This document shows, in pieces, positions 32,455-42,540 of a DNA stretch of 64,000 nucleotides; positions within the stretch are counted from its first letter, which is position 1; every line of letters begins with the position of its first letter. The stretch comes from CAZZEX01 sp964653285 (lineage in GTDB: Bacteria; Chloroflexota; Anaerolineae; B4-G1), in contig CAZZEX010000015.1 of assembly GCA_964653285.1 (NCBI GenBank), positions 1 to 64,000 of the forward strand, in the 5' to 3' direction. Below the pieces are notes generated by a model. It had not been told where the DNA came from. It searched no databases and saw nothing but the letters and a program-made list of their open reading frames with translations. The position numbers were made by a program, and so were the translations under genes.

Positions 32455-33823
32455 CTACGTCGCTATTCGTGCAACGGCGTTGAAACTAGGGCGCAGCGCT
32501 GGGTACAATTCTCGGTACAGCGGATACATCTCCTGATAGGTTGCGCTCGCCGGGCCGGGCATAGCACGGCCGGTTAGTTGAATGGTCGCCGCGCAAGCCG
32601 AGGCCACATCGGGAAAGATACCTGCACCGGTCGCCGCCAATAGCGCCGCACCGTAAGCCGCGCCTTCGGTGGTGTTGACCGTCACCAATTCAGCGTCGAG
32701 CACGTCGGCCAGGATCTGCCGCCACAGGGGACTTTTCGCCCCGCCGCCGGTGACGCGCACCTGGGTGATGTCCGCTAACCCGGCCCCCTTCATCAATTCA
32801 AAGCTATCCCGCAGGCCCAAGGCCACCCCTTCCAGAACGGCACGGGTCAGGTGCGGTCGGGTGTGCTGCACGGTCAACCCGACGAAAGCACCCCGCGCCA
32901 ATGGATCGGGATGCGGGGTGCGTTCTCCGGTGAGATAGGGAAGAAACAGAAGACCGTCGCTGCCAGGTAGTACCCCAGCCGCTGGCTGGATTAACGTCTC
33001 AAAGTCAGCATCAGGGGCGAGAGTGTCCCGGTACCAGCGTAAACTACCGGCGGCCGACAGCATTACGCCCATCAGGTGCCACTTGCCGGGCACAGCGCGG
33101 CAAAAGGCGTGCAGCCGCCCCTCCGGCTCGATGATGGGCTGGTCGGCCGCAGCAAAGACCACGCCCGATGTGCCCAGGTGAGTGACACGACACCCTCGAC
33201 GACAGTACCCGTGCCCACGGCACCGGCTGCCTGGTCGCCGCCACCGCCCATCACGGGCGTGCTCGCTTTCAGACCGGTGGCCTCGGCTGCCTGCGGGGCG
33301 ACCTGCCCCGTCACAGCGGTACCCTCGAACGTAGGCGGCAGGTACGAGGGGGCGATTTCCAGGGCGTCAATGACCATTCTAGACCAGTCACGCTCTCGGA
33401 TGTCGAAGAGCAGTGTGCCCGCGCCCCCCGCTTTGTCCGTGGCGTACTTGCCCGTCAGCTTGTACCGCACGTAGTCCTTGGGCAGCAAGATCTGTCTTAC
33501 CTGGGCGAATATCTGCGGCTCGTTGTTCTTGACCCACAGGATCTTGGGCGCAGTGAATCCAGTCAGGGCATTGTTGCCGGTGATCTGAATGAGGCGCTCC
33601 TTGCTGAGCCGCTGGCGGATCTCGTCGCACTCTGCCCCGGTGCGCTGGTCATTCCACAGGGTCGCCGGGCGCAACACCTCGCCGTCATGATCGAGTAACA
33701 CGTGGGCCGGGGTGTTTCATAGGTGTATTCCGACGAAGCAACGCCAAGGACCTCGCCATCCGCACCCATCAATAGCGCCTTGGTTGCTGTGGTCGAAGAA
33801 TCAATTCCCAGAAAACAGGTCAC
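32455..33823 (-). pseudogene. xylB: Xylulokinase with deletion and frameshift
   Basis: It starts at GTG 33823 behind GGAGGGAG, overlapping the previous stop. FLGIDSSTTATKALLM is the FGGY phosphate-binding motif. After YTYETPRP about 55 residues are missing and the frame changes to HVLLDHDGEVLRPATLWNDQ, then GVVSLT. A one-base shift near 33183 follows, to LGTSGVVFAAADQPII. The rest (PYLTGERTPHPDPLARG, VTGGGAKSPLWRQILADVL) is well preserved. In E. coli the enzyme phosphorylates D-xylulose from XylA. Sequencing error could explain the single-base shift, but not the deletion. Confidence 0.85.
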
Positions 33824-34740
33824 GATTGTCTCCCTCCTGTCATCAATCCAAGTTCATCGGCGAGTTTCTGCATCGCTGCCTCGTCCAGGCGGAATGATAC
33901 CCCGGAATAGAGCGTCCACGTCTCGCGATGAGTCACCGATTCGCCCGGCGCCAGGCTGGTGCGCGGCCCCAACGTCTCCAGTTCGAGGAAGCGTTGGTTG
34001 CAGTAGCACTCGCTCGAACTGCCTCTGTCGAAATAGGTGGCATTGGGCTGATACGCCGCGTGCTTGACGAACAGCAAGTCCTCTATAGCGCACCCCATCC
34101 AGCCGGCTGGATTCGGAAAGCCGATTTTGAGGGCGCCGCTTGGCATTGTTGCTTCGACAAACACGTACCGATCACCCCACGTGATGTGCGGGGAGTTGAT
34201 CTGGGTACAGGGCCACAGGACGGTGTGGCGGTTGGGCAACAGGCCGTGTTCGTCGGCGGGCGCCGTCGCTTGCGGCAGAACCGCGACACCCCCCGGCTTG
34301 AGCTGGGTGATGGCCCACGGCGCCAGCTCGACCGGCCATTTGCCCAGGTTATGCAGCGTGTGGTCTACGATGACGCGAGCATCCTGGCCGGGCAGGGTGA
34401 TGGCCAGCGATTTTCGAATGCCGGTCTGCGCCTCGACGGGTTGGGTGACGTGTATACCGTTCTCGGCGTCGGCGATGTTCACCGGCGCATCATCCGGGAT
34501 ATAGGTGCGTCGAGGGTCTTCGGGGGCGTGCCATAGCCGGTGCCCCCCGCGAAGTGAATAGGCTCCTTCACCAGGGCAGGTCAGGGTGTCACCGGGGAGT
34601 TCAGCGAACAGGTTGTCGCCGCCCTGCAGGGCAAGCCCGATGATGCGCGGCCCCACGGATTGGGTGACCCACAGGGCCAGCACATCGTTTTCCAGCTTGA
34701 CACAATCGTAGCCTGCGAAGCGAGCCGTCGTGCGTTTCAT
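33820..34740 (-). CDS. DUF4380/mutarotase-like sugar-processing protein
   Basis: A 306-residue beta-rich protein without a signal peptide. LWVTQSVGPRIIGLALQGGDNLF, YSLRGGHRLWHAPEDP and KSLAITLPGQDARVIVDHTL resemble the beta-sandwich of aldose-1-epimerase relatives (DUF4380). It begins one base before the xylA stop region and ends overlapping xylB, so it is locked in the xyl operon. A role in anomer interconversion of pentose before or after isomerisation is inferred from fold and context. Confidence 0.65.
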   Translation of the reverse strand: MKRTTARFAGYDCVKLENDVLALWVTQSVGPRIIGLALQGGDNLFAELPGDTLTCPGEGAYSLRGGHRLWHAPEDPRRTYIPDDAPVNIADAENGIHVTQPVEAQTGIRKSLAITLPGQDARVIVDHTLHNLGKWPVELAPWAITQLKPGGVAVLPQATAPADEHGLLPNRHTVLWPCTQINSPHITWGDRYVFVEATMPSGALKIGFPNPAGWMGCAIEDLLFVKHAAYQPNATYFDRGSSSECYCNQRFLELETLGPRTSLAPGESVTHRETWTLYSGVSFRLDEAAMQKLADELGLMTGGRQS

Positions 34741-34741
34741 G

Positions 34742-35911
34742 TCAGTGTACGCCCAGTAAAAGCTCTACCGTCAACTGGTCCAGCCGCTCGTGGGCCATTC
34801 CACGTGCGCCCAGGGCCGCACGATCAAACGATGCCGCTTTCAGAGCCGCCGCTTTCTCCGCACTGTAGGTGCCTTTGAAAGCATCGGTTGAGCCATCGTC
34901 GGCGTTGATCTCTGCCAACAGCGCCTGGATCTCGGAGTCGGCGTTCCATTCCTCCGCCTTCTCCTTCAGAATCAGGTAGGTGCGCATGCAGCCCCGGGCG
35001 AAATCTTTGACGCCCTCATAGTCTTCGGTACGGTAGGCGTGGGCGTCAAAGTGGCGACTGCCCTCGTAGCCAACGTCTTCGAGGAACTTGACCAGGAAGA
35101 ACGCGCTCTTCTGGTTGACGGAGCCGAAGCGCAGGTCCTGGTCGTAGCGGCCAAAGGCCTGATCGTTCAGGTCAATGTGGAAGAGCTTGCCCGCCTCCCA
35201 CGACTGGGCGACGGCGTGGACGAAATTGAGCCCGGCCATGTGCTCGTGCGCCACCTCTGGGTTCACCCCCACCATCTCGCAGTGATCTAGCGTCTCGATG
35301 AAGGCCAGCATGTGGCCGGTGGTGGCGTTATAGATGTCGCCGCGCGGCTCGTTGGGCTTGGCCTCCAGCGCGAACTTGAGATCATAGCCCTGGTCGAGGA
35401 CGTATTCGCAAAGAAAGTTCATCGCCTCGCGGCTACGCTTGATAGCCTCGACGGGGTCTTTGGCGGCATCGGTTTCGACGCCTTCTCGCCCGCCCCAGAA
35501 GACGTACACCTTGGCGCCCAGTTCCACGCCCAGGTCTATGGCGTGCATCGTCTTGTGCAGAGCGTAGGCCCGCACCTTGGGGTCGTTCGCGGTGAACGCC
35601 CCATCCTTGAAGATCGGGGCGGCAAAGAGGTTAGTGGTCGCCATCGGGACGACCAGCCCAGTTTCCTCCAGTGCCTCCCGAAAATCGCAGACAATGCGGT
35701 CACGTTCGGCGGGCGTGGCGTCAATCGGCACCAGGTCGTTGTCGTGAAAGTTGACGCCGTAGGCCCCGACCTCGGCCAGCAGGTGGACCAACTCCACAGG
35801 CGATAGCCGCGAACGCACCGGCTCGCCGAAGGGGTCGCCCCCGGTGTTGCCGACGGTCCACAGACCAAAGGTGAATTTGTGTTCTGGCTTGGGTTGGTAG
35901 CAGTCAGACAT
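34742..35911 (-). CDS. xylA: Xylose isomerase
   Basis: A 389-residue TIM-barrel enzyme of the shorter (class I, actinobacterial) type that converts D-xylose to D-xylulose. The active-site pieces are visible: HDNDLVP with the catalytic His, FWGGREG, KFALEAKPNEPRGDIY with the bridging Glu and Lys, NPEVAHEHMAG, and HIDLNDQ for the second metal. The start KPEHKFTFGLWTVGN is typical. It appears intact although the following xylB is broken. It is preceded by a hairpin repeat (36042-36087) and two complete sugar ABC systems on the same strand. Confidence 0.96.
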   Translation of the reverse strand: MSDCYQPKPEHKFTFGLWTVGNTGGDPFGEPVRSRLSPVELVHLLAEVGAYGVNFHDNDLVPIDATPAERDRIVCDFREALEETGLVVPMATTNLFAAPIFKDGAFTANDPKVRAYALHKTMHAIDLGVELGAKVYVFWGGREGVETDAAKDPVEAIKRSREAMNFLCEYVLDQGYDLKFALEAKPNEPRGDIYNATTGHMLAFIETLDHCEMVGVNPEVAHEHMAGLNFVHAVAQSWEAGKLFHIDLNDQAFGRYDQDLRFGSVNQKSAFFLVKFLEDVGYEGSRHFDAHAYRTEDYEGVKDFARGCMRTYLILKEKAEEWNADSEIQALLAEINADDGSTDAFKGTYSAEKAAALKAASFDRAALGARGMAHERLDQLTVELLLGVH

Positions 35912-36041
35912 AGTATCTTCTCCTTAGTTTCAGCAGGTAAGGCTCTGTAATGGCCCCCCCTACAAGTGTATCTTCTCAATATCGTGGGGCAGAGATAGCC
36001 TTTTGTGTCCGCTACATCTGCGATGAGTTGCCCATAAGTAG

Positions 36042-36087
36042 GGCGGTTTTGCTAACCGCCATAGGGTAGGATAGCAAATCCGACCTA
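36042..36087. repeat. Double-hairpin repeat (copy G)
   Basis: GGCGGTT/AACCGCC with loop TTGCT (36042-36060) is followed by a second imperfect stem TAGGGTAGGAT/ATCCGACCTA (36062-36087). It lies between the permease gene and xylA. Confidence 0.5.
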
Positions 36088-36101
36088 CTCTCGCCCCAAC
36101 T

Positions 36102-37112
36102 TCACCTCCTCCGCTTGCGCAACTGATCGAGCATGATGGCCACCACGATGACCAGCCCCTGCACCACCTGCAACCAGTAGGCGGAAATTCCTACGAGCAC
36201 CAGGCCATTGCGCAGCACCTGCATGATGGCCGCGCCAAAGAGTACGCCAAGGATAGTGCCCTCACCCCCCATCAGGCTGGTTCCTCCCACCACTGCAGCG
36301 GCGATGACGTCCAGCTCGTAAGATTGCGCTGCCGTTGGTGCCGCCACGCCCAGGCGGGCGGTCATGAGTATCCCTCCAATGGCGGTCAAGAAGCCGCAGA
36401 GGGAGTAAACCATGATCTTGACCCGGTCCGTGTTAATGCCGGAAAGAGCAGTGGCCGTCTCGTTGCCCCCCAAGGCATAAATGCGATAACTCCACACCGT
36501 GCGCGTGAGGAAAATAGACGTGATTACGCCAAAGACGAGCATAAAGATGAGCGGAAAGGGAACTCCCATGCCGGCAATAGGGATGTCGTACTGACCCAGA
36601 TTGCGGAAGGCCTGCGGCAGATCGCGCACTGGCCAGCCACCGGTCAAACCGTAGCACAGGCCCCGCGCCATAAACATCATGCCCAAGGTGGCGATGAAAG
36701 GGGGCAACCTGCCCTTGGTGATCATCAGGCCGTTGAGGAATCCGGCGACGAGCCCTGTCAACAACCCACCCACCACTGCCACGGGGACGCTGACCCCGCG
36801 AACCAACAACATAGCACTGGCCAGACCGGATATACCCATCACCGAACCGACCGAAAGATCAATGCCGGCTGTGATAATCACCATGCATTGTCCGAAGGCG
36901 CTGATGGCGATCCACGAGAAGGCCCGCAAGATGTTGAAGATATTGGTGCTGGTGAGAAAAGTATCCGTGTATAGAGATAGCCCCACACCCATGGCGAGCA
37001 AAATCAGGAAAACGCCAAACTCTGGCCTGCCGACAATGTCCCGCCAGTTTGTCCCACGAGGCTGCACCATGGCGCCTGTGCTCCCTCCCTGTGCCGGTTT
37101 CACACTGCTCAT
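36102..37112 (-). CDS. Sugar ABC transporter permease 1 (RbsC/XylH-like)
   Basis: A 336-residue membrane protein with about ten hydrophobic helices and BPD_transp_2 family hallmarks: GQCMVIITAGIDLSVGSVMG, LPPFIATLGMMFMARGL, YALGGNETATALSGIN and VVGGTSLMGGEGTILGVLFG. Its start overlaps the ATPase stop (ATGA). It is one of two paralogous permeases flanking the double-headed binding protein, and is closest to xylA. Confidence 0.92.
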   Translation of the reverse strand: MSSVKPAQGGSTGAMVQPRGTNWRDIVGRPEFGVFLILLAMGVGLSLYTDTFLTSTNIFNILRAFSWIAISAFGQCMVIITAGIDLSVGSVMGISGLASAMLLVRGVSVPVAVVGGLLTGLVAGFLNGLMITKGRLPPFIATLGMMFMARGLCYGLTGGWPVRDLPQAFRNLGQYDIPIAGMGVPFPLIFMLVFGVITSIFLTRTVWSYRIYALGGNETATALSGINTDRVKIMVYSLCGFLTAIGGILMTARLGVAAPTAAQSYELDVIAAAVVGGTSLMGGEGTILGVLFGAAIMQVLRNGLVLVGISAYWLQVVQGLVIVVAIMLDQLRKRRR

Positions 37113-38674
37113 GCCCCTGCTCCTTTCGGATTCTCGTTCACGATGGTATCGCTTACCTCACCGCTGGCGTAAGCCATGATTTTCTCCTGGGTCGCCTCGG
37201 CACGGTCCAGGATAGCCGCAACCCGCCCCTCTGCCATCACCAGGATGCGGTCGCTCATGCCCAGGATCTCCGGCAATTCCGACGAGATCATAATGATCCC
37301 CATTCCGGCCTGGGCCAACTGGCTCATCAGCGCATGTACCTCGGCCTTGGCCCCCACGTCAATCCCCCGCGTCGGCTCGTCCATGATGAGCACATTGGGC
37401 TGTGAGGCCAGCCACTTGGCAAGCACCACCTTTTGCTGATTGCCGCCGGAAAGGAACATGGCCTTCTGCTGTAAGTGAGGCGTGCGGATGTTCAGCTTGT
37501 CCACATAGTCCTGGGCTGTGTTATGGAGGCCACGCCGATCTATCCAGCCTGCCCGAGAGTAGTTATCGAGTGTGGGTAAGACGATGTTCTCCTGTACTGG
37601 CAGTTTGAGCACCAGCCCCTGTGTACCCCGATCCTCAGGCACGAATCCCAGGCCAGCCTCCACCGCGTCAACAGGTGAATTGATGCGAACCGGACTCCCG
37701 TCAATGCAGATTGAGCCCTTGTCCATCCGATCTATACCGAAAAGCAAGTGGGCCGTCTCCGTACGACCGGCCCCCACCAGCCCGGCGAAGCCCAGGATTT
37801 CCCCTCGTCGCAGGGTGAAACTCACGTCTTCCACCACGCCCCGGCGGGTGAGTCCCCGTACTTCCAGAAGAGGCTCACCGATCTCAGCCTCCACTTTGCG
37901 GAACATGTCCGTCAGTTCCCGCCCCACCATCAGGCGAATGACCTTTTCAGGCGTGGCTTCGTTGATGGACATACTGCCTACCCGCCGCCCGTCTCGTAGT
38001 ACCATCACCCGGTCGGCAATGCGGAAAACCTCTTCCAGGCGATGAGTGATAAAGATAATGGCAATGCCTTGTTCCTTGAGTGTGCCAACAATCTCGAACA
38101 GAGTCTCTACCTCGTCCTCGCCCAGCGCTGATGTCGGCTCGTCCATGATGATGATGCGAGCATCCACCGCCAGCGCCTTGGCAACCTCCACCATTTGCTG
38201 TTGGGCCACGGAGAGATCGCAGATCAGGGCCGTGGCGGGCACTCGTGCGCCTACGCGATCCAAGTGCTCTCGTGCTTCCCGTTCCATGCGGCGACGGTCC
38301 ACAAAGTTCAAGAACCGCCCCAGCCCTCGCTGCCGTGGCTCGCGGGCGATAAAGATGTTCGCCGCCGCGCTCTGGTTCGGAGTAAGGTTGAATTCCTGAT
38401 AAATGATGGCAATACCCAATTGCTGAGCGTGATGAGGGCTCTCAATTTCCGTTTCATGGCCGTGCAGGAAGATACGTCCTGCGTCCCTGCGGTACGCGCC
38501 ACAGAGAATCTTCATCAGGGTGGACTTGCCAGCGCCGTTTTCGCCGACCAGCGCCGCCACTTCTCCGGCCGCCACTGCAAAGTCCACGTTATCCAGCGCC
38601 TGCACACCAGGGAAGGCCTTGGAAATGCTCTCCATACGCAGTATTATCTCTTGCTCGTTCTCGTTCCCATTCAA
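37109..38674 (-). CDS. Sugar ABC transporter ATPase 1 (RbsA/XylG-like)
   Basis: 521 residues with two nucleotide-binding modules. The first has VGENGAGKSTLMKIL, DLSVAQQQMVEVAKALA and IIIMDEPTSAL; the second, degenerate module has GFAGLVGAGRTETA and LSGGNQQKVVLAKWLA. This is the standard CUT2-family layout. It starts at TTG 38674 behind GAGGAGG. It is about three-quarters identical by eye to ATPase 2 at 40929-42489, showing duplication of the translocator. Confidence 0.92.
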   Translation of the reverse strand: MNGNENEQEIILRMESISKAFPGVQALDNVDFAVAAGEVAALVGENGAGKSTLMKILCGAYRRDAGRIFLHGHETEIESPHHAQQLGIAIIYQEFNLTPNQSAAANIFIAREPRQRGLGRFLNFVDRRRMEREAREHLDRVGARVPATALICDLSVAQQQMVEVAKALAVDARIIIMDEPTSALGEDEVETLFEIVGTLKEQGIAIIFITHRLEEVFRIADRVMVLRDGRRVGSMSINEATPEKVIRLMVGRELTDMFRKVEAEIGEPLLEVRGLTRRGVVEDVSFTLRRGEILGFAGLVGAGRTETAHLLFGIDRMDKGSICIDGSPVRINSPVDAVEAGLGFVPEDRGTQGLVLKLPVQENIVLPTLDNYSRAGWIDRRGLHNTAQDYVDKLNIRTPHLQQKAMFLSGGNQQKVVLAKWLASQPNVLIMDEPTRGIDVGAKAEVHALMSQLAQAGMGIIMISSELPEILGMSDRILVMAEGRVAAILDRAEATQEKIMAYASGEVSDTIVNENPKGAGA

Positions 38675-38760
38675 TGACGCCTCCTCATTATTGGTACTGT
38701 CGGACGATTAGGATACCTCACTTTGGCGGAAAACACAAGAGGCTTACAGCTACCCAATGA

Positions 38761-38793
38761 GGTTGGCGAGAGACCTTGTGTCTCTCGCCAACC
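38761..38793 (-). promoter_or_regulatory. Stable hairpin between binding-protein and ATPase genes
   Basis: A 14-bp perfect inverted repeat (GGTTGGCGAGAGAC / GTCTCTCGCCAACC) with a 5-nt loop lies 24 nt past the stop of the binding-protein gene. There is no long T-run, so it more likely protects the upstream mRNA or attenuates, raising binding protein over ATPase and permease. Confidence 0.6.
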
Positions 38794-38816
38794 TTGTACT
38801 TGAACCTCAGCGATAG

Positions 38817-40790
38817 TTAATCCAAGCACTCGTATGCGTCAGGCAGTGGTTTGGTGAAGTCGCTGGTGGCCCACATGTCGGCCATGGCGTCCACGTTGCA
38901 CTCGGTGACGAGGTCCATGCCGGAATCGGTCCAGTCGTCGTAGCGGGTGCCCTTCACGATGTAGTCGTAGATCATCTGCACCGTGTCGTAGCCCCAGCCC
39001 CAGTACTTCTGGCCGACCAGACCCTGCAAGTAGCCGTCCTGCAAGAACTCTAGCTCCACCGGCAGGGTGTCAAAGGCGATGGTGACCAGTCCCTTGTTCA
39101 GCGCCGCGTCCTCCCACAACGGCATGGAACCCCGTTCGGCGAACAGCGGCCACAGGCCGACGAGGAACCAGCCGTCCAGGTCTGGATGGGCCTGCATCGT
39201 CTCTTCGATCACCTGCACGCCCAGGTTGATGTCGTCGTTGCAGTAGACGGTGGCGACGATCTCGATGCCGGGATAGCCAGCCACGCCATCCTGGAAGCCA
39301 CGGATGCGCTCCTCCAGGTTGAAGGCCCCAGGCACGCCGGTGAGCAGAGCTACCTTTCCGCTCTCACCCATGAAGCGCACCAGCAGGTCAGCGGCGGCCT
39401 TGCCGCCCTCGTAGTTGTCCACGCCCAGGTAGGTGAAGCGCTCGCTGTCGGGCGAGTCTGAGTCCCAGGCCATGACCGGGATGCCGGCGGCGACAGCCTT
39501 GTTGATGGGGTCCTCGCAAGCCGTGGGGTCGTTGCAGGAGATGCCGATGGCATTCACGCCCTTGGCAACGACGTCCTCCACTACCCGCGCCTGCTCGGCC
39601 GCGTCGGAGGCCACGGAGCCGACGTAGAGCACTTCTACGTCCGCGCCAGCCGCCGTCAACTCCTCTGCCTTCTTGAAGGCTCCATCCCGCCCCACCTCGA
39701 ACACGGGGTTGTTCAGCGCCTTCGGAATCCAGGCGATCGTCAGCTTCTCCGGCGCTGCGACGGTGGGCGGCTCCCAGCCCTCGGTGTCCCACTCGTGGGG
39801 GATGCCCTTGGTGTCCAGGCCAGCCTCGTACTCTTTGAGGGTGGCAGGTGTGATGACGTCCACGCCGGTGTCAATGATGCCATCCACCACACCCATCTCG
39901 GATATAGCCGCGTCCTCGCCCTTCGTGGCGATCAGGTAGATGAGTTGCACCGACTTGTAGCCCATGTCGAACTCGCGCTGAGCTACCGTAGCGTCAATCA
40001 CGCCCTCCTTGATGCCATTGATGATGTCGGTGGTCGCGTCGAAGCTGACCAGCCTGGTCTGCCCCACCCGGCCGGCTTCCTTGATGGCGGTTGCCCAGGC
40101 GGGGCCGTTGTAGGCGTAGACCCCAAAGGCCCCGGCCAGGTCCGGGTTGGCGGATAGCACCGAGTTGGCCAGATCCAAGGCGCGGGCCGCATCCTCCTTG
40201 TCGTTCACCGGCTCCAGGGTCTCGATACCGGTGCCCGCGATGGCGTCCAGGAAGCCATCGGTGCGCTGCAAGGCGTTCAGAGCAGTGTCAGAGCCACGGC
40301 CGATGCCCACCGTGCCGCCGCCCGGCAGCAGTGCCTTCATCGCCTCGCCTGCCGTCTGGCCGGCCGAGTAGTTGTCGGTGCCGATGTAGACCAGCGACAC
40401 GGAGTCATCTACGGGCGGTGTGTCGAGCGTGGTGACGATGATGCCCGCGTCGGCTGCCTTCTTCATCACCGGCTCCAGGGCATCGGGATCCGAAGGTGCG
40501 ATGGCGATGCCGGTCACGCCCTGGGCGATGTAGGTCTCCATCGTCTCGATCTGCTTGGCCACGTCCTCCTGGGGCGGAACGAAGAAGATGGCTTGGTCTC
40601 CACTCAGCCCCAGGTCCTTGCCTGCTGCCGCCACGCCCTTCTCCACGTTGCTCCAGTAGGGATGCACCGACTTGCCGATGACGACCACCCGAAAGTCCTC
40701 GGCCGCTGGTTCAGGCGTTGCCTTTGGGGCGCACGACGCCACCAGAGCCACAACCAGGGTTGCGACCAGTAGCAAATTTAGCCGTTTCAT
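38817..40790 (-). CDS. Double-headed sugar-binding lipoprotein (two PBP1 domains fused)
   Basis: 657 residues, twice the usual length. A lipoprotein signal ends at SCAPK (Cys about 20). Domain 1 (about 34-310) starts VVVIGKSVHPYWSNVEKGV and includes GIAIAPSDPDALEPVMKKA. After a linker (DTEGWEPPTVAAPEK), domain 2 (about 345-650) starts LTIAWIPKALNNPVFEVGRD and includes AIGISCNDPTACEDPINKA. Both are Peripla_BP_4 domains of the ribose/xylose type. The gene lies between two ATPase/permease sets. AAAGGAGGT precedes the ATG. Confidence 0.93.
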   Translation of the reverse strand: MKRLNLLLVATLVVALVASCAPKATPEPAAEDFRVVVIGKSVHPYWSNVEKGVAAAGKDLGLSGDQAIFFVPPQEDVAKQIETMETYIAQGVTGIAIAPSDPDALEPVMKKAADAGIIVTTLDTPPVDDSVSLVYIGTDNYSAGQTAGEAMKALLPGGGTVGIGRGSDTALNALQRTDGFLDAIAGTGIETLEPVNDKEDAARALDLANSVLSANPDLAGAFGVYAYNGPAWATAIKEAGRVGQTRLVSFDATTDIINGIKEGVIDATVAQREFDMGYKSVQLIYLIATKGEDAAISEMGVVDGIIDTGVDVITPATLKEYEAGLDTKGIPHEWDTEGWEPPTVAAPEKLTIAWIPKALNNPVFEVGRDGAFKKAEELTAAGADVEVLYVGSVASDAAEQARVVEDVVAKGVNAIGISCNDPTACEDPINKAVAAGIPVMAWDSDSPDSERFTYLGVDNYEGGKAAADLLVRFMGESGKVALLTGVPGAFNLEERIRGFQDGVAGYPGIEIVATVYCNDDINLGVQVIEETMQAHPDLDGWFLVGLWPLFAERGSMPLWEDAALNKGLVTIAFDTLPVELEFLQDGYLQGLVGQKYWGWGYDTVQMIYDYIVKGTRYDDWTDSGMDLVTECNVDAMADMWATSDFTKPLPDAYECLD

Positions 40791-40928
40791 GTTACTTTAC
40801 CTCCTTTAGGTATTCTGTAAGTAGCGGACCTTTTCTCAAACAGTGTCTCTGTCACGCACGAAACTTTTTCCTTGCATCACCTCCCTTCTCGAGTTACTCG
40901 GCGGACCTGGTTTCTCTTTACGTCGGTT

Positions 40929-42489
40929 CTACGTTGCCGATGCCGCCGCATTCGGTGTCAGGTATGTGGTGTCATTATCTATCTTCTCACCACTGGCATA
41001 CGCCATAATAATCTCTTGGGTGGCCTCCGCTCGGTCCAGAACGGTGGCCACTCGTCCCTCTGACATGACCAGGATGCGGTCGCTCATTCCCAGGATCTCG
41101 GGCAATTCCGACGAGATCATGATGATTCCCACGCCATCCTGAGCTAACCGGCTCATCAAGGCGTGTACCTCGACCTTGGCTCCTACGTCAATCCCCCGCG
41201 TGGGCTCGTCCATGATCAACATGCGGGGCTGTGAGGCCAGCCATTTGGCGACCACGGTCTTTTGTTGGTTGCCTCCGGAAAGGAACATGGCCTTCTGCTG
41301 TAGGTGAGTGGTGCGGACGTTCAGTTTGTCCACGTATTCCTGGGCGGTTTTGCGCAGGCCCAGGCGATCCAGCCACGCGCCCAGGCGAGTGTGGCGATCA
41401 AGCGTGGGCAGCACGATATTCTCCAACACAGACAGCCTGAGTATCAGTCCCTGATTACTGCGGTCTTCGGGCACAAACCCTATGCCGGCCGCCAGCGCAT
41501 CACTGGGTGATTCGATCTTGACCCGCTTTCCTTCAACATAGATCTCGCCAGTATCCTTGGGATCAGCACCAAAGAGCAATCGTGCTGTCTCCGTGCGGCC
41601 AGCGCCCACCAATCCGGCGAAGCCCAGGATCTCCCCGCGTCGTAGGGTGAAACTTACGTCCTCCACCACGCCACGACGGGCAAGTCCCCGCGCTTCCAAT
41701 AGAGGCGTCCCGATTTCCACCTTCTCCTTGTGGAAAAGGTCCCCTAACTCACGCCCTACCATCAGTTGAATGATCTTGTCGGGCGTTGCTTCCTCGATGG
41801 GCATGCTACCTACTCTCGCTCCGTCTCGCAGCACCACCACCCGGTCGGCGATGCGAAAAACCTCCTCCAGTCTATGGGTGATGAAAATGACACCGATACC
41901 TTGCCCCTTGAGCGTCTCGACGATCTCGAACAGCGTCCCCACCTCGTCCTCACCCAGCGCCGAGGTCGGCTCGTCCATAATGATGATACGCGCGTCTACT
42001 GCCAGGGCTTTGGCAATTTCTACCATCTGTTGCTCGGCCACGGAGAGATCCTGAACCAGCGTCGCGGCGGATGTGCGCGCGCCGACCTTGACCAGATACC
42101 CCTGGGCTTCGCGCTCCATGCGACGACGGTCCACGAAAAGACGGCCCAAGCCCGACCGTCGTGGCTCCCGGGCCATAAAGATGTTCGCAGCTCCACTCTG
42201 GTTCGGGGCCAGGTTGAACTCCTGATAGATGATGGCAATACCCAATTGTTGAGCATGGTGGGGGTTGCTAATATCCACTTCCTGGCCGTTCACAAAGATG
42301 CGCCCTGCATCCTTGCGGTAAGCACCGGAGAGGACTTTCACCAACGTAGACTTGCCAGCGCCGTTTTCGCCGACCAGGGCCAATACCTCCCCAGGCGCTA
42401 AGTCAAGATCCACGTCAGCCACTGCCTGCACACCCGGGAAGGCCTTGGAGATGTTTTCCATTCGCAGTATCGAATCTTGTTCGCTCAAC
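40929..42489 (-). CDS. Sugar ABC transporter ATPase 2 (RbsA/XylG-like)
   Basis: About 519 residues with two nucleotide-binding modules: VGENGAGKSTLVKVL, LSVAEQQMVEIAKALA and IIIMDEPTSAL, then FAGLVGAGRTETARLLFG and LSGGNQQKTVVAKWLA. TTG 42489 is chosen because AGGGAGG lies 7 nt upstream; a longer open frame to 42578 has no start site and overlaps the permease. It is paralogous to ATPase 1. The stop is 138 nt upstream of the binding-protein start. Confidence 0.92.
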
Positions 42490-42540
42490 CGCGTCCTCCC
42501 TACCACTCTTCTGCCAAGTTGACCATCTCCAGGACAGCCT

